Positions 23,479 through 33,937 of a stretch of DNA of 64,000 nucleotides are shown piece by piece. Position numbers and translations under genes: made by a program. Source of the stretch: Amphibalanus amphitrite (lineage: Eukaryota; Arthropoda; Thecostraca; Balanomorpha; Balanidae); NCBI RefSeq assembly GCF_019059575.1, contig NW_024881598.1, positions 434,001-498,000 of the forward strand, written 5' to 3'. A model generated the notes under the pieces. The model saw nothing but the letters and a program-made list of their open reading frames with translations. It searched no databases and had not been told where the DNA came from. Each line of letters opens with the position of its first letter. Position 1 is the stretch's first letter.

Positions 23479-23734
23479 CAGAAAAGAAACTTGATGACCA
23501 GCTTTTTAAGAGAGTTACTTCCAAAAAACCGAGGGGTGGGTCTATCCAAGCCTGTGACGGGGGTCAAGCCTAAGGTACCCCGAAATTATGTTTTCTCATC
23601 AGATTTAGGCTACTTATTTTTGTGTAGGTGTCCCACCCCCTCTCAAATGGGCCCCCCGAACTCGAATGGGGGGGCACGGGCCCGTGTGCCCCCCTTGTGT
23701 GCGCCTTTGGTCGGGTTGAACCCGGTTAGACCTG

Positions 23735-24508
23735 TGTCTTAGACGCAATCATGGTCAGAGAAAACAAAGGCCAATTTCGGGTCAAATATTTTTATTAACT
23801 GATCTTATTGTTTTTTTTTTTTTAGCTTACACGTATAATAACTAAGATTTTTTAAATTGAGACTTCATGCACAAAAATGTGGCATTCGTCCACTTTTACT
23901 CATCTCCTCTCAGCGACTTGATTTGACCTTACAAGCAAAAAAAAAAATCACCTGCGTGATAATTATTTGCCCAAGGGCGCTCTACACAAGAAACGCCAGC
24001 CGGTCAAAAAAAAAAAAAAATTGGCGAACGTTACGATATTTCTAGTGCTTGAATTATATTCAATGAAAATTTCAGGAGACATAAATAATCTTAATCCTTA
24101 GCTACCGGCCGCTCGGAGCATTCTCTAGCATTCCATTGCCAGCTGCATTACCAACATCATATTTGCATTACTTTGGGTTCATCATAGTTGACAGTAGATA
24201 AACCGGCCACAGCAAACCCATGCCTCATTATCCTTTCCTTCCAAGCAGCCAAGCTAACCGGCCGCCCGGCCCACCACCGCGATATGGAACAACACTGGAG
24301 TGCGCCATTTGCCTGCGGCAGTGCCCCACCGCGCCGGGGCTGTTTGACAGGTCACCCGCACCGTGACCTCGCCAACCGCCCCCCCCCCCCGCCCATCTCC
24401 CCATCGGGCCCAGCTCGGTACTGACCTCCCCTTGAATTTGACATGGACTCGACTGAGGCTCAACGCCATCTAGTAACGTCTGGAGATCCTTACTAGATCC
24501 ACTGTACA
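23735..24508 (+). mobile_element. LTR-like repeat, copy 1 (Ty3/Gypsy fossil)
   Basis: About 775 bp, beginning near TGTCTTA and ending CCACTGTACA, matching 29488-30263 with moderate divergence, and followed by Gypsy pol sequence. Similarity extends some 25 bp further left (gggttgaacccgg), so the exact edge is uncertain. An old, degraded copy. Confidence 0.65.
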
Positions 24509-26100
24509 TGGGTGTACTTACGTACATAGTGGATGGGTACCGACCAGAACCACTACTCGGCGGTAGAGACGCGGAACGACTAGGGATCGTGTCGTTCAGC
24601 CCTGACGGCAGGGCGCCTACAGAAGAGGAGCAAGACCCGTGAGCCTCAGGAAGATTGGAAACCTGGACGCTCAAACCGAGCTGGACCCGACATCAGTAGG
24701 AGTGGGAAACCAGACTAACTCAGGGAAGGAGAAAGGGCGAAGCATCCCCGCCAAGCTAAGAGCAGCAGGATTCAAGGTGGAGACGGGCAGACCCCGGGCC
24801 GAAACAGTGACAGCAGAGGACAAAGCAGCGGCCATGAACATCGCAGCACGCTTCTACAACTCTGTGTTTCTCCCTGGTATCGGTTGCATGAAAACCGATC
24901 CTGTCAAGCTGGAGTTCGAAAAAGACTTCAAGCCAACGCAACCACCGCGCAGAGGCGTCCCCTACCACTACCAGGGCAAACTCTCTCAGCACCTGGCCAT
25001 GATGAGAAAGGAAGGAGCGATCGAGGACGTCAATCCCAGAGAGGCCCTAGATTGTGTCATGAACGTCGTGATCACCGACAAGAAAGAAAGTGGACAGATC
25101 CGCATGAACATAGACGCAACACCCATCAACAAAGGTATGAAGATGACAAAGTGTCATGTGAAGACGGAAGCAGAAGTCCGACACGAGCTCGAATGCGCGG
25201 CGGTATTCTCCGAGCTAGACATGGGATACGGATTCCACCAGCTGCCACTTCACCCCGACACCGCCAAGCGGGCCGTCTTTCAGACACACGAAGGTATCCA
25301 CCGGATGAAAAGACTCTTCTTCGGTCCACGACCCGCCTCTGGAATCTTCCACCACGAAGTCTCCAAGTGTTTCAGGGGTATCCCAGGTGTCACAACCATC
25401 CACGACAACATTCTCGTGTACGGCGCCACAGTAGCCGAGCATCATCAACACCTGACGGCCTGCCTAGAACGAGCTGAGGAGAAAGGAGTGAGGCTGAAGT
25501 TGTCCAAGAGCACGTTCTGCAGCCCGGAGGTGTCCTGGTTTGGTCGCATCTCCAGTGGCACTGGTGTCTCCGCTGATCCCTCCAAGATCGCCGCCATCGT
25601 CGAGGCTGGTTGACCCGAAACTGTGGAAGACGTCAGAAGCTTCCTGCAAGCTTGTGCATACAATGCCAAGTTCGCCTTCGACCACTCAAGTGACTCAACG
25701 TATCAAGAGGTCACGGCGCCCCTCCGAGAACTGCTGAAGATGTGCGCCAAGTTCTCATGGACTGCGAAACGAGAACGCAGCTACCAGACCCTGATCAGCA
25801 TCCTGTCGGACAAAGCAACTCTCCGACCATTTCGACGTGACAGGCCAACGCACTTCATCTCAGACGCATCTCCCAAGGGCATCGCCGCCTCGGTATACCA
25901 GGAGGATGAAGATGGCACCCTGGTCCCAGTGGATCACGTGGACAGAGCTCTATCCGCCTCCGAGAAGGCCTGACAATCACAGATCGAGTGGGAATCACTG
26001 GCTAAGTCGTGGGGCATGAGACAGCTCCGCGCCTACTTGGTCAGGCAACCACTTCACCAGCTGGGGTGACCACGCGCCGCTGGTACCGCTGTACAGTGGG
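24509..26100 (+). mobile_element. Ty3/Gypsy retrotransposon fossil: reverse transcriptase and RNase H part
   Basis: Translations resemble the reverse transcriptase of Ty3/Gypsy elements (24,750-25,610), followed by the RNase H region (25,620 to about 26,060). Protease, integrase and a downstream LTR are not found in this stretch. The element is broken, with at least several breaks, and is truncated on the right. Of medium to old age. Confidence 0.85.
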
Positions 26101-26179
26101 TCTATTTAAGATCTCCAGAGCCACCACGTGGCGCTACGGTCGGGGTACGGCGAGTCCAAATCCCGAGGGAAGTGAGGTC

Positions 26180-26232
26180 ACCGGTCATTGTGGGGGAAGG
26201 AGGGAGGGGGCGGGGGGGGGGGGGGGGGTAAC
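26180..26232 (+). repeat. Poly-G tract
   Basis: A tract of G with few interruptions inside GC-rich sequence after the Gypsy fossil; it may form G-quadruplex structure. Confidence 0.7.
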
Positions 26233-26329
26233 GCGGTATCACGGCGCATGGGGCGTGCCTAGCGCCGGGAGTGGGCCGCCCAGGGCCGCCCGCCACTGCG
26301 CCGAGGCTGAGGGGAGGGGATGATGGTTG

Positions 26330-26830
26330 CGGGTGCGTTCACTCCGGTATGGTGGTATCCTGTTCATGTGGAACCAGCAAGAATGCGACTGAAGGGAATC
26401 ATTATCTCAAACAAACGGGCAAGCCAGAGGCAGCGTCAGTTCCAGCCAAAATGTTGAACAATGATAGGTAATTGAAATCTAGGACGCATTCATAGCATGC
26501 AACTATTCAGTCGATAGTTGCATGATGCTTTTCATGATGCATGATGAGGCTGTTCTAAACTGTTATTTGAGTTAGATATTTTTCATTTGGCACGTTCAGT
26601 TTTGGTGGGTTTTATCGGGCCGAAAAGAATTAGAAAAGAAAAAAGATTTGAAACGGCTCCAGAAAAATGTCCAAAAATATTTTCTTAAAAATGAAACTTT
26701 GCTAAACATTTATAAGCGATAATTTTGACTTTTTGAGAGGATATTGGGGAAAGATATTGGGGAAAGACGTCATCGTGCTTATCTGTGTTGCAGTAGAAGG
26801 AAAGGTTTTGGTTCGTGTCGAGATAAAAAC
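26330..26830. other. Unassigned AT-rich sequence
   Basis: Short inverted motifs around catgcaactattcagtcg at about 26498; nothing else recognised. Confidence 0.4.
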
Positions 26831-26834
26831 AGAC

Positions 26835-26912
26835 CCGGGAGTGGGGCTCGAACTCACGACATCGCATTCAGCTCACAGGTTGCCCAACCTCAGCGCTACG
26901 AGCACCTATCGC
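26835..26912 (-). mobile_element. tRNA-derived SINE head (second SINE type)
   Basis: The minus strand reads an A-box-like tagcgctgagg and a B-box gagttcgagcccc, followed by a T-arm with four of five pairs. The anticodon arm is not convincing, so this is a SINE head rather than a tRNA gene. The transcript would run left over about 80 bp of unrelated body. Confidence 0.5.
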
Positions 26913-27002
26913 CCTGCGCAGCTTGCTCAGTGTTTCGGCTAGAGTTCGGCCAAGTGTCTGACGTCTGTCAATGTCACAAGGCGAAACCGCAAGGTAAATG
27001 TC

Positions 27003-27220
27003 CGTCCCGGTAGCTCGGTCGGTAGAGCGTTGGACTCCATGTGCCATGTGGTGAGAGCGCACGTCCCGGTTGCAAAAGTCCGGGTTCGAACGCGACGTGT
27101 GTTTAATGTTTTTGATCCTCCTGACGGGTATGGTTGTGATTGGTGGCAGGCCGCTGCCAGGCGAAGTCAGTGAGGGGACCGGCCGTGCGCGGCTATGTGC
27201 GCACGTTAAAATTTGGACTA
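27003..27220 (+). mobile_element. tRNA-derived SINE, full copy
   Basis: Starts gtcccggtagctcggtcggt, with an A-box in tagctcggtcgg and a B-box at ggttcgaac, followed by a body of about 120 bp ending gtgcgcggctatgtgcgcac. A second copy on the minus strand at 33938-35670 shares head and body, defining the SINE length as about 215 bp. Confidence 0.75.
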
Positions 27221-27346
27221 TAAATCTGCCATAGACCAGGAATTGCTTGATCGGAGGGTAGAGAGCAGGGTCAACGCAACAAGCTCAGCTTAGCGGGGAC
27301 TCTGTCCTTGTGATTCCTTTCATTCAAAAGGTTCGGGCCAATTTAA

Positions 27347-28246
27347 CCCTCGCCGGCACAGGCCATTTTGCGTCCTTCGACGGCACAGGGGGGGGGGGGG
27401 GGGTACGACCCCCCCCCCTCGCGTTTGGCCCCTGATCGAGCTAGAGCTTCGCGGAAAAAACGAGCGTGTTGCCCGTCACGAGAGGAAGCCGATGATACCC
27501 AATTTTAAGGTCCTAGGTCATCGGGTGACCTTCCAGGTCAGGTCAATGACCCGAAAACCGGGAAAATCGGGACCTGTTAGAAAGTCGTAAAGTGTGGCTG
27601 CTATGTGGTTTTCCGGGGTGCTGATCACGAATATCGTGTTAGTTTTGATCAGAGATGATGTCTTTAAGCATTTAGACCAGGTCAGGTCAGGTCAGGTCAG
27701 GTCAACCGGTAGGGGTTGTGACGGGTATTCGTAATACGTGTCAACCGCCTCTGGCAGCTTCGTAACATGTTACGAAGGCACCAAAACTAAGTTACTTCGT
27801 AAATGTTTGGTTGCTAAGTTCGAATTCAGCTCCAAAAACTAGCCTAGAAACATGTAAAACTCGAAAAAGTGAACAAAGGTCACCCGAGGTCACCAAAGGT
27901 CAATGACCTGACCTGACCTTCAGGTGACCTTGACACCCATCCTTATGTATGGGAGCAACATCAAATCACATGTTTGAACGTTTGAAACCACGAAAAGCTT
28001 GCAAACGTGCGGCTAATGCGAGCCGACATAAGCCGAATCGCGATTTCGGCCAAACATGGTCACGGAAAAGAGGTCACAGGTCAAAGGTCATTGAGGTCAG
28101 GGTCATGAAATTTTCAGGGTAGGTGTAAAATTGATCAATGCGAGGGTACTGAAAGTTTCGTCGCGATCGGCCGCTTTTTACGCGAGTTATTCGCGAAAAA
28201 CCTTAGGGGGGGTTGCATCACCCCCCCCCCCCTGTGCCGGCGAGGG
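27347..28246 (+). mobile_element. TTAA element, family B, intact (900 bp)
   Basis: TTAA at 27343-27346 and 28247-28250. TIR CCCTCGCCGGCACAGG is perfect at both ends. G-run/C-run hairpins lie at 27389-27419 and 28206-28232. It contains aggtcaggtcaggtcaggtc near 27682 and further AGGTCA motifs. No ORF; piggyBac-like TTAA target use suggests mobilisation by such a transposase (inference). Confidence 0.93.
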
Positions 28247-28250
28247 TTAA

Positions 28251-29422
28251 CCCTCGCCCCGTTGGGGGGGGGCATTTTGGCCCCTCCCTGTGGTTTTTCC
28301 TGAATAGCAAAAAAACGGCGGCGCGCAGCGCCGCCAAATTTTCAGTACCTTCCCGGGCATCAATTTGACACCTTCACACCAAATTTCAAGTCTTAGGTCA
28401 CCTTAGGTCAGGAGTTATTGAGGTCAAACTGAGATCATGTTCGAGCAAAAATGAGCAAAAAACATGCAATCTTGAAACGCTCACCAAATCTACAGTTATC
28501 AAGCAATTTCAAAGTTCTTTATATGGTCTAGTAGACAAAAAGCGGCGCTACAAAACTGCTATCTCGGATTTTCAAAATTTTGGGTTTTTGACTCCAAAAA
28601 ATTTAAAAAATTGATTTTTTTAGAAAAACTAAAAAAAATCCAAAACTTTTCCGAATTTCGAAAAAACCGGAATATATGTGATATTCCCTGCGCTCTTCTA
28701 TATGCATACCAAATTTCAGATCGATATCTCGTTTTTTGGCCAAGTTATAGCGAAAAAACTGTTCAAAAATGATGACGTCAAATTTTTGAACTCAATTTTT
28801 AGCGATTCTAGACCACGTACGGCAAAACAAAGACCACCATTGAATTCCACGTGACGAGCTGCATCGATTCGATACCCATTTTATGCAAAAATATTAACTT
28901 TGAAATTTGACCTAATTTGACCTGACCTTGACCTGACCTTGACCTGACCTTGACCAAAACGTGACCTAAGCTGGCCCAAAAGGCTGCCTGACCCACAAAG
29001 TCGCATTTGTCATGTAAAATGGGCCATAAAACATGTATCTCACGACACTTTCATATTGTGACCCCCCAGTGACCTGACCTCTGTGACCTGACTTGGTATC
29101 AGTGACCTCAAATAGCAAAATATGTGTTTGAAGAACATTTCCTCATCGATGATTTTCAATGAAATGCATTTTACTCGATTTTACAACGCATTTCTTGAAA
29201 TGCCTGTAAACGGTGAAAATTCGACCTTTGACCTGACCTGTGACGTCATCGGTTTGACCTGGGTCAATAAAATTGGGTCACAAGGTAGTTCCCTGATAGG
29301 GCTATCCAACACCGTTTGCCGCTTGTCGCTAGGTTGCGTGGTTCTCGAGATCTTAGGGGGGGGGCCAAAATGGCCCCCCCCCAACGGGGCGCGTTGCTCG
29401 GCAGAGCCCAACGGGGCGCGGG
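28251..29422 (+). mobile_element. TTAA element, family C (1.17 kb), abutting family B
   Basis: It shares the TTAA at 28247-28250 with the preceding B copy and ends at TTAA 29423-29426. TIRs CCCTCGCCCCGTTGGG and CCCGCGCCCCGTTGGG. The interior carries the actgctatctcggatttt and ccggaatatatgtgat blocks shared with family A, and the gacgtcatcgg block. G-run/C-run hairpins lie at both ends. Confidence 0.92.
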
Positions 29423-29487
29423 TTAATATTAAAAAAGGGGGAGCCGAACCAGGTTGGGCCGGGTTGAACCCGGTCGGACCGGCGCGG

Positions 29488-30263
29488 TGTCTTACACGCA
29501 ATCATGGTCAGACAAAACAGAGGCTAATTTCGGGTCAAATATTTTTATTAACTGTTCTTATTGTTTTTAGCTTACACGCATATTAACTTTTAGTTTTTTT
29601 TTTAAACTCGAGACTTCATGCACAAAAATGTGGCATTCGTCTACTTTTCCTCATCTTCTCTTAGCGACTTGATTTGACCTTAAAGCTTACCAGTAAAAAA
29701 AAAAAATCACCTGCGTGATAATTATTTGCCAAAGGGCGCTCTACGCACGAAACGCCAGCCGGTCAAAAAACTGGCGAACGATACGATCGTTCTATTGCTT
29801 GAATATTATTCAATGCAAATTTCAGGAGACATAAATAACATTAACCCTTATAGATACTGGGCGCCCGGAGCATTCGTTAGCATTCCATTGCCAGCTGCAT
29901 TAGCAACATCACATTTGCATTACTTTGGGTTCATCATAGTTGACAGTAGATGAATCGGCCACAGCAAACCCATGCCTCATTATCCTTTCCTTCCAAGCAG
30001 CCAACTGCCAAGCTAACCGGCCGCCCGGCCCACCACCGCGATATGGAACAACGCTGGACTGCGTCATTTGCCTGCGGCAGTGCCCCACCGCGCCGGGGCT
30101 GTTTGACAGGTCACCCGCACCGTGCCCTCGCCACCCGTCCCCCCTCCCCACCTCCCCACCGGGCTCAGTTCGGTAGTGACCTCTCCTTGAATCTCACATG
30201 GACTCGACTTAGGCTCAACGCCATCTAGTTTCGTCTGGAGATCCTTACTAGATCCACTGTACA
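29488..30263 (+). mobile_element. LTR-like repeat, copy 2 (Ty3/Gypsy fossil)
   Basis: Matches 23735-24508 along its length with scattered substitutions and small indels, again ending CCACTGTACA and again followed by Gypsy pol-type sequence. This copy and copy 1 are in the same orientation. Confidence 0.65.
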
Positions 30264-30803
30264 ACAACGCAGCGCGTCCGGCCAGCAGGCGAATCACCAA
30301 GCACAGACAACCAAGTTCAAGATCTCTGCTTCACTGACAAGTTCCTAGCCGGCAAGCAAAACCCCTGTGACTTCAAGAGTCGCTTCCCCACCTCCCTCGC
30401 CGGCCTCTCAGCCGCAGACCGGGACAAACTAGAAGTGGACGACAACGACTCGGTGCAGGTGATGCGCATCGGTCGCCGACCTACCACCCGCCATCTCCAT
30501 CGACAGACTGAAGGAGGCGGCTTCCCGAGACGAGACGTACCAGGGTCTGATCCAGGCGATCACATCCGGGAGTGGACCATGTCGTGCTGACAGGCCCTAC
30601 TCGAGAATATGGACAGAGCTCAGCGTACTGGACGGTCTAGTGATGAAGGGCGAGCGGATCGTCATCCCGGATGCAGATCTGGGCAACGACATGGGCAACA
30701 TGCGCCAATGGGTGGTGGAACTGGCCCACGACGGGCATGTTAGCGCTGATGCGGCGAAGAGGCTGCTTCGAAAAAGGCTGTGGTTTCCTGGTATGTCTCG
30801 AAG
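30264..30803 (+). mobile_element. Ty3/Gypsy fossil: RNase H end and integrase zinc-binding region
   Basis: Translations resemble the linker after RNase H and then the N-terminal zinc-binding part of a Gypsy integrase (about 30,600-30,800). Broken and truncated on the right, where it abuts an oppositely oriented BEL/Pao fragment. It could be the remainder of the fossil at 24.5 kb or a second deleted copy. Confidence 0.7.
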
Positions 30804-31112
30804 CCATCTTCGCCAGAACTGGTCTGTTAGCGCCTGGCTCTGCCGCCAAACTAGTTTGGAGCAGCTCTCTTCGTCTCGGAACAATCCCGGAGGCAGACGC
30901 CTGACCGGACGCCCCAACAGCAGATGATTGGGCGTCAGCGCCTCCAAACTGTTCGGGTCTGCCGACACGTGCGTGAGTGGGCGGCTGTTGACGACTGCTT
31001 CCACTTCAGTCAAAACAGTGTGCAGTACTTCCTCGGAGACAAGCAGCCGCCCGAGGACAGCTCTCAGCGCGCGTTTGACAGTCCCCACCATCCGTTCCCA
31101 GGCGCCGCCCAT
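30803..31112 (-). mobile_element. BEL/Pao retrotransposon fossil: integrase C-terminal part
   Basis: The minus-strand translation resembles the end of the BEL/Pao integrase core and the following domain (GGAWERMVGTVKRAL and LTPNHLLLGRP are characteristic). Only about 300 bp survive, cut on the left by the Gypsy fragment and on the right by a TTAA-element piece. A broken relic. Confidence 0.82.
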
Positions 31113-31330
31113 AGCACAGGCAGCCGGTGGGGGGGGGGGGGGGACAGAATCTGCCCCCCTCCCGTTTTTCGCCAATAACTTCTAAACGCGTTACGCCAAC
31201 GACGTCAAACCTTTAGTACCTTATAATACATTAATTTAACACGTTCCCTGAAAATTTGAGCGAAATCCGTCGGAAATTATTCATAAATTACCGCATGTAG
31301 GTAAATCGGTCGTGTGTGTGTGTGTTGGGG
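31113..31330 (+). mobile_element. Fragment of a TTAA-type element
   Basis: A G-run/C-run hairpin (31128-31161) followed by cgccaataacttctaaacgc and tttagtacctt, parallel to the start of families A and B. The other end was not found. The (gt)n tract at 31311-31325 follows. Confidence 0.5.
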
Positions 31331-31699
31331 TTTAGAGGCGCCTCAACTCGGGAGGTTATATGGCGCCATAACGACTGATTTACATCGCTGTTATTGAGGA
31401 TGTCGACACATGTGTAAATCTGTCAAGTGGTTGTTGAGATATAAGCTTTGCAAAAGCGTGACCACGCTCATACTCAGGAATTTCCGTTAATCTACGAAGA
31501 CTACGCTCTCTTTGAAGACTCGCTCCGTAACCAAATACGGCCCAGACTTATTTTGCTGGCTGGGCAGCAGCGCGTGGAAATCCAGGGGCCCCAGCGGGGG
31601 ACGGGTAAATAAAATTAAGGCGTCCCACTGCTGGGGCTGATCTGGTAAGCATCAGCGTAAGACGCTATGGCTGCGCTGGCCGCTGCATCATGACAGCAC
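31331..31699. other. Unassigned intron-1 sequence near the first phosphatase exon
   Basis: No repeat family or exon recognised. Confidence 0.4.
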
Positions 31700-31810
31700 G
31701 GCACCTACTTCCGTAGGGGTCTAGGAGATGTGTATATGCGACTACTCCGGCCGGCTGCCAGGCCACCTACCTCCGTACGCGATGTGTATCTGCTCCGGCT
31801 GCCACTCGTC
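31700..31810 (-). repeat. Decayed two-copy duplication of the first phosphatase exon's donor region
   Basis: Plus-strand 31701-31759 (cacctacttccgta, agatgtgtat, ctccggccggctgcca) parallels 31764-31810 (cacctacctccgta, cgatgtgtat, ctccggctgcca). The outer copy lies in the intron and retains a GTAGGT donor-like sequence. Confidence 0.55.
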
Positions 31811-31900
31811 GGTAGCCTGGCAGGACAGCACCACCGCCGCGAGGCAGAGCAGCTGCCACAGCGCACACCTGCTGCACAGGTTTCGACCGCGACCGCCAGC
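31771..31900 (-). CDS. Purple acid phosphatase (ACP7-like), most 5' exon found: signal peptide and start of mature chain
   Basis: The reading frame ends with a hydrophobic run (LWQLLCLAAVVLSC), a typical secretion signal core, followed by TDEWQPEQIHIAYG, which matches the start of the N-terminal beta-sandwich domain of animal purple acid phosphatases. The donor site is GGAG|GTAGGT at 31771/31770, phase 1, and joins in frame to the exon ending at 18513. No in-frame ATG precedes the hydrophobic run. I therefore put the 5' edge at a good acceptor (pyrimidine tract and CAG, 31901-31910) and infer that the initiator ATG is in an upstream exon to the right; an acceptor nearer 31870 is also possible. 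A decayed copy of the donor region lies at 31700-31760. The family is secreted or lysosomal metallophosphoesterases. The gene assignment is strong; the 5' edge is weak. Confidence 0.72.
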
Positions 31901-32838
31901 CTGAACGGGGGCAGCGCGTCGCGTCACCTCGAATAGTCCCTGGCGGCCGCAGGGGCGCGGGCATACCGCATAGGGCCATGCACATCTTTCTTTAGCGGTT
32001 AGCACCCCCGCCCCCACGAACGTCCTATTGGCACTATTGACGTGCTGTCCCAGGGAAGCATTTTAGGCTGGTCTGTTGTCAGGGCCAACCCAATAGACAA
32101 AACTGTGTTTATTCCAAGTTCAGTCTACGATTGTGACACAAAAGATTCTTACAGATAGGTGACACATACCTACCTATTACCTACCCAACGAACGAAAAAA
32201 TCGACTTACCATTGCCGCTATGAGCGCTGCCCGTCACCAGGTGAAAATGCGCCGACAAGGTTATATAACCTTGCTTATAGATGTCTCACAGCTCTGCTCC
32301 ACGAACTTCACCTGCTGTGCAAATGCCCGTTCCCGGGACACACGCGTTTTGCAAACCCAAACAAACCCAAACTACTCAGCTGGTTCTGGTTCATTCTTAC
32401 TGGTAGGCCCCTCAAAGAGATCTCGGTATAATGCGTATAATGCATATCATGTTGAGCTTGAGCTGCCTACATAATTAAAGGTCTCTTTCGTAATCAATTT
32501 TTCCTCTTGAAGTCGGTAATTCGATCTTCATGCCTTCCTCGTACTTAATAACAAATCAAAGAAAAAGCTATTACAGCTAGAACTGTTTCGACATTGTTCT
32601 ATATACCCTGGTTTCGACCCATAGACCGTTCTCTTACGATGCATTTCTAAGCAGCAAATATTCTGTTTTTTTTTTTTTGCTGTATTTGTTCTTTTCCCCC
32701 TTTTCCTTCCACAATTTTCATAGAATAACTTACTTCAACAGCTGATTGCGAGAAAGCTGTAGCTACAAGTCTGCCGCAATTGGGGCAATTGTAACTGTAA
32801 ACAGCGCAAAATGTAAACAACTGATCACATGTGTTTTG
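31901..32838. other. Region upstream of the first phosphatase exon found
   Basis: It should hold the missing initiator-ATG exon, the 5' UTR or the promoter. I could not pick a convincing ATG exon, TATA box or initiator. There is a (t)n tract at about 32668. Confidence 0.35.
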
Positions 32839-33006
32839 GGACGCCGGTGAAAACAGGGCGCCGGAGGGCATATTGTCACGTGACATTTGGAGCTTGTCCT
32901 TCTCCGTGAACCTTCTACATGCTAAATGTCACGTGTAAATTTCACGAACCTTGATCAAATCGCCCCAGGGGCGATTTGTCTTCACCGTCGTCTTCACCGT
33001 CGTCCT
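32839..33006. mobile_element. MITE with gacg(c/a)cggtgaaaacagg ends, diverged copy
   Basis: Matches the better-preserved 156-bp copy at 49823-49978 in reverse orientation, including gtcacgtgac and ccttgatcaaatc blocks. The right terminus (cttcaccgtcgtc) is duplicated. Confidence 0.65.
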
Positions 33007-33461
33007 GTTTTTAAACTTGTATTGTTATTTTTTTTTTGTAAATCAGGGACGCTCTTCGCTCACAGCTGAATGCCCCACGGCGACCTCCTCTTTCGATTGT
33101 ACCTTGACCTATACCCTCTCAATGTTGATGATACTTTCATATACACTGTGATGATGATAAATATAGGTACATAACATACCTACATGTACATACTACAGGT
33201 ACATACATGATAAGTACTTGATGTACCTACAGATCCTGCCAAAAACATAAGTAATCTTCCCGGAAACCAGGGTGCAGGGGCCTTGGGTGCAGGTAAGTGA
33301 TGTGATGATGTAATGCGAATTTGAATTTGATGTGATGGTTCGTCAAGTTAAGGTCACCCACATGATTGGTATCTTTCTAGTACAGCAATCGGTATATGTC
33401 AAGTTTAGGTCCTAACTACAATTGTGGCGCTTTTGATACGAATATGAAACAGCAAAAATTT

Positions 33462-33600
33462 TAGGTTTTAGGTTAGGTTAGGTTGTAGGTTTGTAGGTTT
33501 TAGGTTGTAGGTAGGTAGGTTTGTATGTTAGGTTAGGTTAGGGTAGGTTTGTAGGTTGTAGGTTGGTAGGTTATAGGTAAGTAGGTTAGGTTAGGTCAGG
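33462..33600 (+). repeat. Degenerate TTAGG/GTAGGTT array
   Basis: Mixed ttagg, gtaggtt and ttgtaggt repeats. They resemble the arthropod telomere pentamer but are irregular and internal. A reverse-oriented relative occurs at 49990-50130. Confidence 0.75.
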
Positions 33601-33937
33601 TTTGATTATGTTTTTTTCTTTTATTTGCGAGACATATGAGTATCATTTTTGGATTCAGGATGTCAAATAATGTAAAAATATGAAAAATGTATCAATGAAA
33701 TCTTCTTAGGACTTAAACTTGACATTTACCCAGCAATCTAACCTCATTGGAGGAATATTTTTGTCTACCTAGGTATGTAGGTAGAATTTCAAAGGATCTT
33801 TTTCCTCGATAGTTAATTCAAATTGATTTTTAAAATAAATTTTGTTCGAACATTTTGATAGGAAGGATTCAGAAGGACAGACCCACCTCTAAGCGAAGCT
33901 TGTTGCGGTGACCCGACCCTCCAAAATTAAACTTGTG

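Noticed and set aside
27003-27100. Functional tRNA gene
   Set aside because: The anticodon arm and acceptor stem do not fold properly, and a body of about 120 bp shared with the 34-kb copy shows that it is a SINE.
31901-32017. N-terminal extension of the phosphatase starting at 32017
   Set aside because: The frame begins with GTG, not ATG, and would put about 50 residues before the signal peptide; an upstream ATG exon is more likely.
33462-33600. Telomere
   Set aside because: The TTAGG-like units are irregular and flanked by ordinary sequence on both sides.
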